In this document: in pieces, positions 10,865 through 24,700 of the stretch
Numbering within the stretch: position 1 is the first letter of the stretch
Layout: every line of letters begins with the position of its first letter
Assembly: GCF_950295315.1 (NCBI RefSeq)
Contig: NC_080164.1
Coordinates: forward strand, 55,151,451-55,215,450
Direction of reading: 5' to 3'
Length of the DNA: 64,000 nt
Source: Erinaceus europaeus
Lineage: Eukaryota > Chordata > Mammalia > Eulipotyphla > Erinaceidae
The notes under the pieces: generated by a model
The model's database searches: none
Seen by the model: the letters and a program-made list of their open reading frames with translations, nothing else
What the model was told of the DNA's origin: nothing
Program-made: the position numbers and the translations under genes

Positions 10865-10916
10865 TAACTTCAGCTAGGATTACTACTCACTAACTTCAGC
10901 TAGGATTACTACTCAC
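10865..10916 (+). repeat. Exact 26-bp tandem duplication
   Basis: Two identical 26-bp units, each starting TAACTTCAGCTAGG and ending ACTACTCAC, about 130 bp upstream of the first exon in the window. Confidence 0.95.
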
Positions 10917-11043
10917 TATTTATGGTGAAAAACAATTGCAAAATCAAGGGTTTTATAAAACCATCCTTTGTATAATTGTCGTTTTTAATACTTGCCATTT
11001 TTGAAGTTTGATCTTTTTATTGTCTTTTTTTCCTTTTCCCCAG

Positions 11044-11094
11044 GATATATCAACCCAAGAAAGCAACATATTAGGGGCATTCTGTGATATGAAT
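11044..11094 (+). CDS. USP34: USP34 exon (in-window exon 1)
   Basis: A 51-bp exon, phase 0 to 0, coding 17 residues from DISTQES to CDMN. It follows a pyrimidine tract ending CCCCAG and is followed by GTAAGT. The intron before it runs off the left edge of the window, so the upstream exon is not seen. The intron after it is only 127 bp and free of repeats. Skipping would keep frame. Confidence 0.93.
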
Positions 11095-12723
11095 GTAAGT
11101 ATATATATTTTTTATTCTCGGGCTTAATGTAAAGTTTTCCTTTGTCTTCTGAGTTTATTTTTATATCATTAATGTCTTCCCACTATTGAGACTAGGATAA
11201 ATTATCTTTTTTCCCTTCCAGGATGTAGAAGTACCATTGCATTTGCTTCGTTACGTATGTTTGTTTTGTGGGAAAAATGGCCTTTCTCTCATGAAGGATT
11301 GTTTTGAATATGGAACTCCTGAAACATTGCCATTTCTTATAGCACATGCATTTATTACAGTTGTATCTAATGTAAGTATTATTTGGAATGGGTTTTAACC
11401 TAGGGAAGAATGTTGGGTATTGGGACCTTATACATGCTTTATTTTGAGCTCAGGTCTTCATCCAGAAGGAGATACCACAGCATTAGAATTTCCCCTGATG
11501 TTGTGGTATTCCCATGTGGTATTCCCATGTAGTATTGAGAATTGAACCTGGGCCATATGTATGGCAAGACATGCACCCTATGTGGTGCACTCTCTCTGGA
11601 CCCCACTGTCAGGGTGCTCCTGCTGTCCCCCACTTGAATGATTTTGCCATTCCTGTGGACTTTATTGTGAGAGAGAAGAAAGACACCATAGCACTGCTGT
11701 ACTGCTTGTGAAGTTTCCACTTTGGTACTCCTATACGGTGTCTGAGGGCTCAAATTCGGGTTCTTGCACATGGTAAAGTCTGTTCTGCTGTGGGCATGCT
11801 CCTCATTATTGAATACTTTAGTAACATGAATTTTATATCTAGAGAACATCCAACCTTTAGCTTTATTCTTGTGCATGAGAGAAACCAAAGTAATATGTAA
11901 CCACTCTTGAAGTTCTACCTGTTTTGCCCTCTTGCTCTTTCCTGTGATGCCTAGGATCTCATACATGCAAGGCATTTGCTTTGTCATTGAGCAATTTCCT
12001 CAGACCTGAGATTGATTACTCTCTAGTGGGCATATTAGCCTTCTGGATTTTTGAGCTAACCCTCAAAGACAATAAAGATTCATAAGACTATGTTTTATTT
12101 ATTTGTTTATATTTAAAATAGTATTTGTTTATTTATTTATTTAACCAGAGTACTGTTCAGCTCTGGCTTATGGTAGTGTGGGGGATTGAACCTGGGACTT
12201 GGGAGCCTCAGGCATGAGTCTGTTTGCATAACCATTATGCTATCTACACTCTGCCTAATAGTGTTCTTTTTTTTAAAAAAAAAATTATTTCCTTTTGTTG
12301 CCTTTTTTTATTGTTGTAGTTATTGTTGTTGATATCATCATTGTTAGATAGGACTGAGAGAAATGAAGAGAGGAAGGGAAGACGGGGAGAGAAAGATAGA
12401 CACCTGCAGATCTGCTTCACCGCCTGTGAAGTGACTCCCCTGCAGGTGGAGAGCTGGAGGCTCAAACCGGGATCCTTACTCTAGTCCTTGCATTTTGTGC
12501 CACCTGCAATTAACCCGCTGTGGTACTGCCTGACTCCCTAAAATAGTGCTCTTTTAAACTACAGTAATTTATTTACTTTTATTTATTTTATCTTAATGAG
12601 ACAGACAGAGACCAGAGTACTGCATAGCTTTGAGTTATGGTGATGCAGGGGATTGGACCTGGGGCTTGAAACTGGGACTGAACCTGAAAATCTTTTGCAT
12701 AACCATTATGCTATCTCTCCTCC

Positions 12724-12769
<46 letters not shown>

Positions 12770-15700
12770 TTTTAAGATTTTATTTATTTATTCATGAAGA
12801 GAGAAGGAGAGAGAGAGAGAGAAAGAACCAGACATTACTCTGGTACATGTGCTGCCAGGGATTGAACTCAGGACCTCATGCTTCAGAGTCTGATGTTTTA
12901 TCCACCACACCACCTCCTGGACCACCCCACTATATATATTTTATAAGTACAATGTCACACCTCTTGAAAGTAGGTTTTCATACCATATTCCAAGAAAATA
13001 TACTCGATCCCCCTTTGTAACCTCAGTATTGTAGTCAACTTTAAAGGTTTGTTTTATTTGACTTTGCTTGTTCCCTTACATTGTTTCTTTTTCTTTTTTA
13101 AAAATTATTTATCTTTAAAAAAGTTTTTTTTTTTTTTAATTATCAGAGCACTGCTCAGCTCTGGCTTAGGGTGGTGCAGGGGACTGAACCTGGGACTTCA
13201 GAGCCTCAGGCATGAGTCTGCATAGCCATTATGTTGTCTACCCTTACCTTTACATTGTTTCTTTGTTGACCCACTATGAATGAAGTCAATACTTAAGTTC
13301 TTGCATTTCTTGTAGCCCAGGTTTAGTGGTAATTTTTTTTTAAAGATTCAATTTAATTTAATTATTGGATAGGGACAGAGAAATTCAGTGGGAGGGGAAG
13401 GGAGAGAGACAGAGAGATAGCTGCAGTCTGGCTTTAGGACTTGGCAAGTTTTCCCCTTGCAAGTGAGGCCCAAGGACTTGAATCTGGGTACTTGCATGTT
13501 GTTAGGTCCTTGTGAACTGTTATGCATGTGCTTAACCAGGTGTGCCTCTGCCTGGCCCTGCAATTAATTTTTTTTTTTAATCTTTAAAATCTTTTTAAAT
13601 CTTTATTTATTCCCTTTTGTTTCTCTTGTTTTATTGTTGTAGTTGTTATTGATGTCGTGGTTGTTGGATAGGACAGAGAGAAATTGAAAGAGATGGGGAA
13701 GACAGGAGGAGAAGAAAGATAGATACCTGCAGACCTGCTTCACTGCCTGTGAAGCAACTCTCCTGCATGTGTGGAGCCGGGGGCTCGAACCGGGATCCTT
13801 AGTTGAGCACACATGTTACAGTAAGCAAGGACCCGGGTTCGGGCCTTTGGTCCCCAACTGTAGGGGGAAAGCTTCACAAATGGTGAAGTAGGGCTACAGG
13901 TGTCTCTCAGTCTCTCCCCCTCTATCTCCCTCTCCCTCTAAATTTTTGGCTGTCTTTATCAAAAAGAAAAAGATAATAATAAAAAAACAGAGAGACACAC
14001 ACACCTGAAGCACTGTTTCACTGCTTGAGAAGTTTGCCTCCTGCAGGCAGTAACCTGGAGGCTTGAACCCACTGAGTTTATATTATACATTTATGTTGAA
14101 TGGGGGGTTTTCTTCATGTTGTTGTCTTTGTCCAAGAGAAACAAGTGTTTTCATAGACAGTTTCCTGGGAGAGGCTATAGCACCAAGTTGATACAATCAA
14201 GAATTAAAAAAATATTTTTTTTAATATTTATTCCCTTTTTGTTGCCCTTGTTTTATTGTTGTAGTTATTATTGTCGTTATTGGTGTCATTGTTGTTGGAT
14301 AGGACCAAGAGAGACGGAGAGAGGAAGGGAAGACAGGGGGAAGAGAAGGATAGACACCTGCAGACTGCTTCACTGCTTGCAAAGTGACCACCCTGCAGGT
14401 GGGGAGGGAGGGGCTCGAACCGGGATCCTTACGCCAGTCCTTGCATTTTGCACCACCTGTGCTTAACCCGCTGCGCTACTGCCTGACTCACATAATCAGG
14501 AATTCTTGCAAGTACTCAAGATTCAGAAGGTTTCTGTGGATGTGAGTTCATACCTGAAGTGGGACTAGGCCCTTAGAAAAGGTGGTAACAGCATATGTAA
14601 ACTGGCTGGGAAGAACCTGGCAGACTGTGATCTGGCAAGAACAGGGATTTTCCTCATTCTTTTAGGACAAGAATTGTGTGGAGCTTTTTACTTTTACTTT
14701 TGCCAAGGGCTATTTGCATATTTACAAAATAATATTGTGGCCCATACAAAATTACTAACTTAGGGTGCTGGCCATTGGTGCACCCAGTAGGATGTACATG
14801 TCAGCCTGTACAAGCCCCCAGCCCTCATATGCAGAGGGGATAATCTTGATAGTGGTGAATCAGTGCTGGAGGTGTCTTTTTCTCTATCTTCCCCTTCCCT
14901 TTCAGTTTATCTCTCTAGCCAATAAATAAAATCTTTAAAAAATTATAACAAAAAAAAAAAAAGGGAGCGGGTTAAGCACACATGGCGCGAAGTGCAAGGG
15001 CCGGTGAAAAGATCGTGGTTTAAGCCCCTGGATTTTTTTTTTTTTTTTTACTAGAGCACTACTCAGCTCTGACTTATGGTAGGGAGGGGGTTTGAACCTG
15101 GGACTTTGGAGCCTCAGGCATGAGAGTCTCTTTGCATAACCATTATGCTGTTACCCCTACCCTTAGTTTTTTTCTTTCCAAGCAGGTTTTTTTTTTTTTA
15201 AAATCTTTGTTTATTGGATAGAAACAGCCATAAATTAGAGGTAAGGGGGGGGGATAGAGAGACAGAGACACCTGCATCCCTGCTTCACTTGTGAAGCTTC
15301 TCCCTACAAGTGAGGATCAGGGGCTCGAACCTGCATCCTTGTGCACTGTAATGTGCACTCAACCAGGTGCACCCCCCCCCCCGGCCCCCAGCATTTTAGT
15401 GTTTTTATGTGCTTTGAATAGATTTTTAAAAGTGGAATTATTATGTCATATAGTAGATTTAAACAAATGTTTTGAAACTAGATCTCCATATTGTTTTTCA
15501 CAGGAACTTAACCAGTTGGTATTTCCACTAATACTAGAATATGTCTGCATATATATACATACATACAAATGCATGGTGTTTATATACATATAAACTATAT
15601 ACTTTGCATGTGTTTATAAATTTGTATTGATTAAAAAAAAGTAGGCTAGTTAATTCCAAAAAATTATTGGATAGAGACAGAGAAATTTAGAGGGGAGAGG

Positions 15701-18700
15701 GAGAGGGAGATGGAGAGAGGAAAAGAAATAGTGAAACACCTGCTGCAGTCCTGCTTCACTTCTTGTGAAACTCTCCTCCTGCAGGTGGGGACCAGGGGCT
15801 TGAACACTGTAATGTGCCCTCTTTTTTTTATATTTATTTATTCCCTTTTGTTGCCTTGTTTTATTATTGTAATTATTGTTGTTGTTATTGATATTGTCGT
15901 TGTTGGATAGGACAGAGAAATGGAGACAGGAGGGGAAGACGGGGAGAGAAAGATAGACACCTGCAGACCTGCTTCACCACCTGTGAAGCTACTCCCCTGC
16001 AGGTGGGGAGCTGGGAGCTCGAACCAGGATCCTTGAGCCAGTCCTTGCGCCTTGCACCACCTGCGCTTAACCTGCAGCGCTACCGCCCGTGTCCCATAAT
16101 GTGCCCTCTTAAGCAGGTGTGCCACTGCTTGTCCTGTGTATTTTGTAATTATTTTATCTCAGAGTCATTATTGTCAGTTTTAATTCTTCTAGTTCTGTGC
16201 TTTTTTAGTTTTTGTCTGTTGTACTACCTAGAACCTACAGTTGAGGTTGAACTATACTCATTCTTTTCTTGCTCATAGTCTCATAAGGAAATGTTTTAAC
16301 ATTTCAGTATTAGTATAGTATTCTTTTTTGTTACTTTGATTTTTAATATTTAATTTATTGGGTAGAGACAGAAATTGAGAAGGGAGGGTGGGGGAGAGAG
16401 ATGAAGAAAAAGATACCTGCAGCAGTGCTTCATTACTTGTGAAACTTCTTCCCTTCATATAAGAGGAGACTGGTAGCTTAAACCAAGGTCCATTTGCACA
16501 TTGTAGGATGTGTGTGCCATCAGACTCACCACCACCAGGCCACCTAGTTTTTTGTTTTTATTAGAGCACTACTCAGTTATGGAACCTTTGGTGCCTCAGG
16601 CATGAAAGGCCTTTTGCATTTGCATAACCATTATGCTATCTTCCCAGCCTGTTTAATTTCTTTACTAGAACACCACACAGCTATTCCTCATAGTATCTTT
16701 TTTTTTTTTTTTTTGGCCTCCATGGTTATTGCTGGGGCTTGGTTCCTGCACCACAATTCCACTGCTCCTGGAGGCTATTTTCCCCCCTTTTTAGTTGCCG
16801 TTGTTAATTTTTTTTTAAATTTATTTCTTTATTGGGAATTTTTTTTTTTTTTATCATTGTTATTGATGTCGTTGTTGGACAGGACAGAGAGAAATGGAGA
16901 GAGGAGGGTAAGATAGAGGGGGAGAGAAAGATAGACACTTGCAGACCTGCTTCACTGCCTGTGGAGCGACTGCCCTTCAGGTGGGGAGCCGGGTGCTTGA
17001 ACCAGGATCCTTTTTTTTAATTAACTAATTTTTTATTTAAGGAAGGAGACATTAACAAAATCATAGGATGGGGGGGGTACAACTCCACACAATTCCCGCC
17101 ACCCAATCTCTATATCCCATCCCCTCCCTACTGGCTTTCCCATTCTCTATCCCTCTGGGAGCATGGACCCAGGGTCGTTGTGGGTTGCAGAAGGTGGAAG
17201 GTCTGGCTTCTGTAATTGCTTCCCCGCTGAACATGGGCGTTGACTGGTCGATCCATACTCTGGGCGTTGACTGATTGATCCATACTCACCAGGATCTTTA
17301 TGCCGGTCCTTGCGCTTAGCGCCACGTGTGCTTAACTTGGTGCGCTACCGCACGACCCTCTCATCTTTTCTTTTAAAATTTATTTTAATGAATGATACAT
17401 ACACCTACACACATGTGCGTGCGAGCACTATTCAGCTCTGGTTTATGGTGGGGGGACTGAATCTGAGGCCTCTGAGCCTCAAACATGAACGTCTTTTTCA
17501 TAACAATTATGCTGTCTCCCCAGCCCCTATGTCATATTTTCTAGAGGACTTAAATAGAATTTAAATAGAGTGAAGCCATGTAATCTTCATTTCCAAAGTT
17601 GTTACAAACTTGTATCCTTTGTGTTAAAGCCTTCATTATAGTATGGTGATTTGACTAGGATTTTTATTTTTATGATATGTACACCACTTTATTATTATTA
17701 TTCTAATATTTATTTATTCCCTTTTGTTGTCCTTGTTTTATTGTTGTAGTTATCATTGATGTCGTAGTTATTGATGTTGTTATTGATGTCGCTGCGCTAC
17801 CGCCCGACTCCCTACACCACTGTTTGATACTAAAATTAGTATAATGTAACTAACTATGTTTGATCTAGAAGTGGGTTGAAATATTATATACTGGCATACT
17901 TACTATAAACCTTTAAATTCAGTAAAAGGTATTATAATCAGTGAATGACTGTTATTTCCTTAAATGAGACTGAAGACACAAGAAATCAGGAGTAGTTTAG
18001 TATTTTAGGGACCTTGCTTATGAAAGCCTTTTATAGAACCATTATGCTTTCTCTTCAGCCCTAGTTTAGTATTATGTAGAAAGAATGGTGAGATGCATTT
18101 TTGTTTGATTCTAAAGCTTTAGGGCCAGGTGTTGGTGCACCTACACCTGGTTAGGCACACACATTACAGTGCACAAGAACCTGGGTTTAAACTCCTGGTG
18201 CCCACCTGCAGGGAAAGCTTCACAAGTGATGAAGTAGGACTCCAAGTGTTTCTCTATTTCTTACCCTTTCTATCCCTTCTCTCAATTTCTCTGTCTCTAG
18301 GCAATAATAAATAAATAAATATTAAAATATTAATTCTAAAAAAAAAAAACACTCCATTAACATGGCAGGGTAAGAACTAAAATTTCACTCTGGCACATAA
18401 TATGCCAGGTTAGAGTCCCATGCTTGGGAGTCTATGGTTTTATTCAGTGTACTACCTTGCAAGCTACACAACTTAAAAAAAAAAAAAGTTAATTACTGAC
18501 TTATAGTGGCACAGGGAGTTGAATCTGGGATATTGGAGCCTCAGGCATAAGAATCTCTTTGCATCACTATTATGCTATGTACCCCCACTATTTTTATTAA
18601 ACACAGACAAATTTTAAGTGTGTTTATTTGTTGGATAGAGAGAGAAATCAGCACCTGCAGGAATGTTTCACTGCTCTCAGGGCTCCTGCCTTACATGTAG

Positions 18701-21700
18701 GGACTGGGGCCTTGAGCCTGGTTCCTTATGCACTCTAGCAAGTGCACCATTTTTTTCCTATTCTCTTTGATAGGAAGGGAGAAAATTAGAGGGGAGGGGA
18801 AGATAGGAAGGATGAGAGAGAGAGAGAGACATAGACATCTGGAGACCTGTTTCACTGCTTTTGAAACTTGTCTCCTGCAGTTGGAGAAACGGAACCCAAG
18901 TCCTTGTGCATGGTAACATGTGTGCTTAACTAGTGCACCACTGCCCAGCTCCCTTGACTGTTTATTTTTCTCGAGGGGTTTAATACTTTACAGTGTGTTC
19001 ACTGACATGCATACAATTTCATTATGTACCAGACACCCAACGTTTTCTCCCATCCCTCCCTTTCTTCCCCAGAGTACTTTGCTTTGGTGTAATAGACCTT
19101 TTTTTATATTTATTTTCCCTTTTGTTGCCCTTTAAAAAAATTTTTTGTTGTAGTTATTATTATTGTTGTTATTGATGTTGTCATTGTTAGATAGGACAGA
19201 GAGAAATGGAGAGAGGAGGGGAAGACGGGGAGAGAAAGATACCTGCAGACCTGCTCCACCACCTCTGAAGTGACTCCCCTGCAGGTGGGGAGCTGGGGGT
19301 TCTAACTGGGATCCTTACGCCGGAGCTTGCATTTTGCTCCACCTGCGCTTAACTCGCTGCTGACTCCCACTAGACTTTTTTTTCAATCTTTATTTATTCC
19401 CTTTTGTTGCCCCCCCTTTTTTTGTTGTAGTTATTGTTGTTATTGGTGTCATTCTTGCTGGATAGGACAGAGAGAAATGGAGAAAGGAGGGGAAGACAGA
19501 GAGGGAGAGAAATAATAGACACCTATAGACATGCTTCACCACTTGTGAAGTGACTCCCTTGCAGGTGGGGAGCTGGGGCTTGAACCCGAATCCTTAATGC
19601 CAGTCCTTGAGCTTTGCAACACATGCCCATAACCCACTGCGCTACTGCCTGACCCTCCAGTAGACTTTAGTGCTTATAGTATTTGTATTGATGTATCATA
19701 CATTAAATGCGTAGTAAGAAGGTATTCTAGTGGGCCAGGCGGTAGTGTAGTGGGTTAAGTGCACATGGCACGAAGCGCAGGGATTTGTGTAAGGATCCTG
19801 GCTTGAGCCCTAGCTCCTCACTTGCAGGGGCGGTCACTTCATAAATGATAAAGCAGGTCTGCAGGTAGTCTTTCCCCTGTCTTCCCCTCCTCTCTGGATT
19901 TCTCACAGTCTTATCCGACAACAATAGCAATAGCAATAACATTAGTAAGGGCAACAAAAAATAGAAAGCATGGCCTCCAGGAGCAGTGGATTTGTAGTGC
20001 AGGCACTGAGCCCCAGTGATAACCCTGGATGCAAAAAAAAGGTATTCTGATATATTTCTCTTTCAGAATGAAGCTAATATTAATTCTTCAGATTGATTTA
20101 ATGTATCTGTCAGATGTGCATAAGTTAAATGTCTTGATAAATGTATAATCCTATTTTACCTTTTGCAAGTTAGATAAAATGTATATATTATAAATACTCA
20201 TTTTTAATTAATAGGGAAGACAGTTTACACATTCCTTACTTGTTAATGCTATTTTCATGTTTTTTTGTAGATTAGAATATGGCTACATATCCCAGCTGTC
20301 ATGCAGCACATTATTCCTTTTAGGACCTATGTTATCAGGTAAGTTTACAAGGCCCCCCCCCACCCCGTTATTAGTGTAATATGGCTAAGCAGTTTATAAT
20401 AAAGTACAGAAATGTTGGTAGAAGCCTAAACTTTTTTTATTGGAAGTTTATATTTTATGTACTTTTAATCAATTCATGCTGAATTTTTTTCTGAGTATGT
20501 AAAAATTAGATTCACTGTGCTGGGTTGTGGTGCACCTGTTTGCATGCACATATTACAATGTGAAAGGATCCAGGATCAAACACTGGTCTCCCTATGCAAG
20601 ATGGCTACAAGTATCTCTCTTTCAGTAATGTAATGAAAAATTAAAGGACTTCTAAAAAATTGGATTCACTACCATATGTGACAGTTTACATTTATCAGTT
20701 AACAAATAAGCCTTTGTATTATCTTTAGGCACTGAAAATAGAGATGAAAAATTTCTGCTTTTATGCAGTTTATGTAGAAACTAAGGAAATGATATAATTC
20801 ATCAGAAAGAGATGAGTGAGGCTAGTAATATAGTTTATCCAAATAGTGTGACTGCTTTACTGTGTGTGATCCAGGTAACAGAGCCTGGTTCCAACCACCT
20901 TGGAGGAAGTTTTCTGTAGCTGGTATCTCTCTCTGTCTTGAGAAAGAAATAAAGATGGTTAGTGTTGGGGGTCGAGCAGTAGTGCAGCAGGTTAAGCGCA
21001 CATGGCACAAAGCGCAGGGACCAGAGTAAGGATCTCGGTTTGAGCCTCTGGTTTCCCACCTGCAACGGGGTCGCTTCACAGGCAGTGAAGCAGATCTGCA
21101 GATGTCTATTCCCCCCCACCCCCATCTCCCTTCCTCTTCTAGGAGCAGTGGATTCATGGTGCAGGCACCAAGCCTCAGCAATAACCTTGGAGGCAAAAAA
21201 AAAAAAAAAAAAGATGGTTGGTGTTATAGAGGATAGCAGCAAATGTAAATATAAGTGGTAGGTCTCAGTTTAAAAAATGTGGATAGAGGTGGTATAATGA
21301 CTAGAATGTTGGATCATAGATGCATGAGGTCCAGAATTTAATCCCTGCATGTGCCAAAGTGATGCATCTAAGATGCTTCTTTCCTCTTCAACAAATAAAT
21401 CTTTTTAAAAATGTCATTAAGACAGGGCTCATTGAAAAAGAGTTGATGTTTTTGTTGTTTTAATGCTTTCTTTTTAATAAGGTAGAGGGAGAGGAACACA
21501 TGCATGCCAACTGCTCAGCTCTGGCATATGGTGCTCCTGGGGATTGAAACTGGGACCCTAGAGTCTCAGACATGAAGGTTTGCATAACAAAAAGGCTATC
21601 TCTCCAGCTAGCACTGGGCTTTGTGACAAACTCAGAAGGAAAACTTATTTCCCCTTTTGTTGCCCTTGTTTTTTATTGTCATTGTTGTTATTGCTGTCAT

Positions 21701-24700
21701 TGTTGTTGGACAGGAGAGAAATCTAGAGATGGGGAAGATGGGGAGAAAAAGATAGACACCTGCAGACCTGCTTTACCACCTGTGAAGTGACTCCCCTGCA
21801 GGTGGGGAGCTGGGTGCTCCAACAGGGGTCTTTAGGCTAGTCCTTGGACTATGTACCATGTGCGCTTAACCTGCTGCACTACCGCCTGCCCCTCCTTTCC
21901 TTTATTGGGGGATTAATGTTTTACAGTCAACAGTAAATACTATATTCTGTACATACATAACATTTCTCAGTGTGCCACATAACAACACCTGCCATCCTGT
22001 TCCAGGACTTGAACTCTCCCCCCCCCCCCGAGTTTTTTACTTTGGTGCAATACACCAATTCCAGTCCAGGTTCTGCTTAGTATTTTCTCTTCTGATCTTG
22101 TTTATCAACTTCTGCCTGTGAGTGAGATCATCCCATACTCATCCTTCTGTTTCTGACTTATTTAATATAACATAATTCTTCAAGCTCCATCCAGGATGGG
22201 CTGAAAATGGTGAAACCACCATTTTATTTATTTATTTATTTATTTTTTTGAAACCACCATTTTAAATAGATGGGTAATGCTTTTTTTTTTTTTTTATTTA
22301 AAAAAGGATTAATTAACAAAACCATAGGGTCGAGGGGTACAACCCCACACAATTCCCACCGCCCAATCTCCATATCCCACCCCCTCCCCCGATAGCTTTC
22401 CCATTCTCTATCCCTCTGGGAGCATGGACCCAGGGTCATTGAGGGGTGCAGAAGGTAGAAGGTCTGGCTTCTGTAATTGCTTCCCCGCTGAACATGGGCG
22501 TTGACTGGTCGGTCCATACTCCCAGTCTGCCTCTCTCTTTCCCTAGTAGGGTGGGTCTCTGGGGAAGCTGAGCTCCAGGACACATTGGTGGGGTCTTCAA
22601 TCCAGGGAAGTCTGGCCGGCATCCTGATGACACCTGGAACCTGGTGACTAAAAGAGAGTTAACATACAAAGCCAAACAAATTGTTGAGCAATCATGGACC
22701 CAAAGCTTGGAAAAGTGGAGAGGAAATATTAGGGAGGTACTCACTGCAAACTCTAGTGTACTTCTGCTTTCTTACTTTGGTGCCATACTCCAAACTCAGT
22801 CAATTTCTGCTTTGCGTTTCTACTTCTTTTTTTTTTTTTTTTTTACATGCATAACATTCCCCAGATTCCCATTTAACAATACAACCCCCACTATTTCATT
22901 CATCATTTTTCATGGACCTGTATTCTCCCCACCCACCCACCCACCCACCCCAGAGTCTTTTACTTTGGTGTAATACTCCAATTCCATTTCAGGTTCGACT
23001 TGTGTTTTCTTTTCTAATCTTGTTTTTCAATTTCGGCCTGAGAGTGAGATCATCCCGTATTCATCCTTCTGTTTCTGACTTATTTCACTCAACATGATTT
23101 TTTCAAGGTCCATCCAAGATCGACTGAAAACGGTGAAGTCACCGTTTTTTACAGCTGAGTAGTATTCCATTGTGTATATATACCACAACTTGCTCAGCCA
23201 CTCATCTGTTGTTGGACACCTGGGTTGCTTCCAGGTTTTGGCTATTACAAATTGTGCTGCCAAGAACATATGTGTACACAGATCTTTTTGGATGGATGTG
23301 TTGGGTTCCTTAGGATATATCCCCAGGAGGGGAATTGCAGGGTCATAGGGTAGGTCCATTTCTAGCCTTCTGAGAGTTCTCCAGACTGCTCTCCACAGAG
23401 GTTGGACCAATTGACATTCCCACCAGCAGTGCAGGAGGGTTCCTTTGACCCCACACCCTCTCCAGCATTTGCTGCTGTTACCTTTTCTGATGTGTGACAT
23501 TCTCACAGGAATGAAGTGATATCTCATTTGTTGTCTTGATTTGCATTTCTCTGACAATCAGAGACTTGGAGCATTTTTTCATGTGTTTCTTGGCCTTTTG
23601 GATCTCTTCTGTGGTGAATATTCTGTCCAAGTCCTCCCCCCATTTTTCGATGGGGTTATTTGTTGTCTTGTTGTTCAGTCTGGCAAGCTCTTTATATATG
23701 TTGGTTATTAAACTCTTATCTGATGTATGGCATGTAAAGATCTTCTCCCATTCTGTGAGGGGTCTCTTGATTTGGGTAGTGGTTTCTTTTGCTGTGAAGA
23801 AGCTTTTTAATTTGATGTAGTCCCATAGGTTTATACTTGCCTTAGTCTTCCTTGTAATTGGATTCGTTTCATTGAAAATGTCTTTAAAATTTATGCGGAA
23901 AAAAGTTCTTCCAATATTTTCCTCTAAGTATCTGATAGTTTCTGGTCTAACATCCAAGTCCTTGATCCACTTGGAATTTACTTTTGTATTTGGTGAAATA
24001 CAGTGATTCAGTTTCATTCTTCTGCATGTTTCAACCCATTGTTTCCAACACCATTTGTTGAAGAGACTCTGCTTCCCCCATATAATAGTCTGGGCCCCTT
24101 TGTCAAAGATTAGATGTCCATACGTGTGGGGCCTCATTTCTGGGCTCTCAATTCTATTGCACTGGTCAGTGTGTCTGTTCATGTTCCAGTACCAAGCAGT
24201 TTTGATGACAATGGCCCTATAATACAGTTTGAGATCTGGCAGTGTGATGCCTCCGGTTCTGTTCTTTTTTCTCAAGATTGTTTTGGCAATTCTAGGTCTT
24301 TTCTGGTTCCAGATAAACATTTATAGCATTTTTTCTATTCTCCTAAAAAATGTGCTTGGGATCTTGATGGGGATAGCATTAAATTTGTAGATGGCTCTGG
24401 GTAATATATTCATTTTGATGATGTTAATTCTTCCAACCCATGAACATGGAATATCTTTCCACTTCTTTGTGTCTTTTTCAATTTCTTTGAGTAGTGACTC
24501 ATAATTTTCAGTATACAAGTCTTTCACTTCTTTGGTTAGGTTTATTCCTAGATATTTTATAGTTTTTGTTGCTATAGAAAAAGGAACTGATTTCTGGATT
24601 TCAATTTCTTCTAACTTAGTGTTTGCATAGAGGAATGCCACTGACTTTTGAATGTTAATTTTATAGCCTGACACATTACTGTATTGCCTGATGATTTCCA

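Noticed and set aside
11439..11987. 182-residue antisense open frame
   Set aside because: It runs through degenerate SINE-like sequence, has no recognisable domain and lies in a USP34 intron.
22436..22744. Endogenous retrovirus or LTR
   Set aside because: No LTR pair, primer-binding site, gag, pol or env was recognised; the sequence belongs to the L1 3' UTR.
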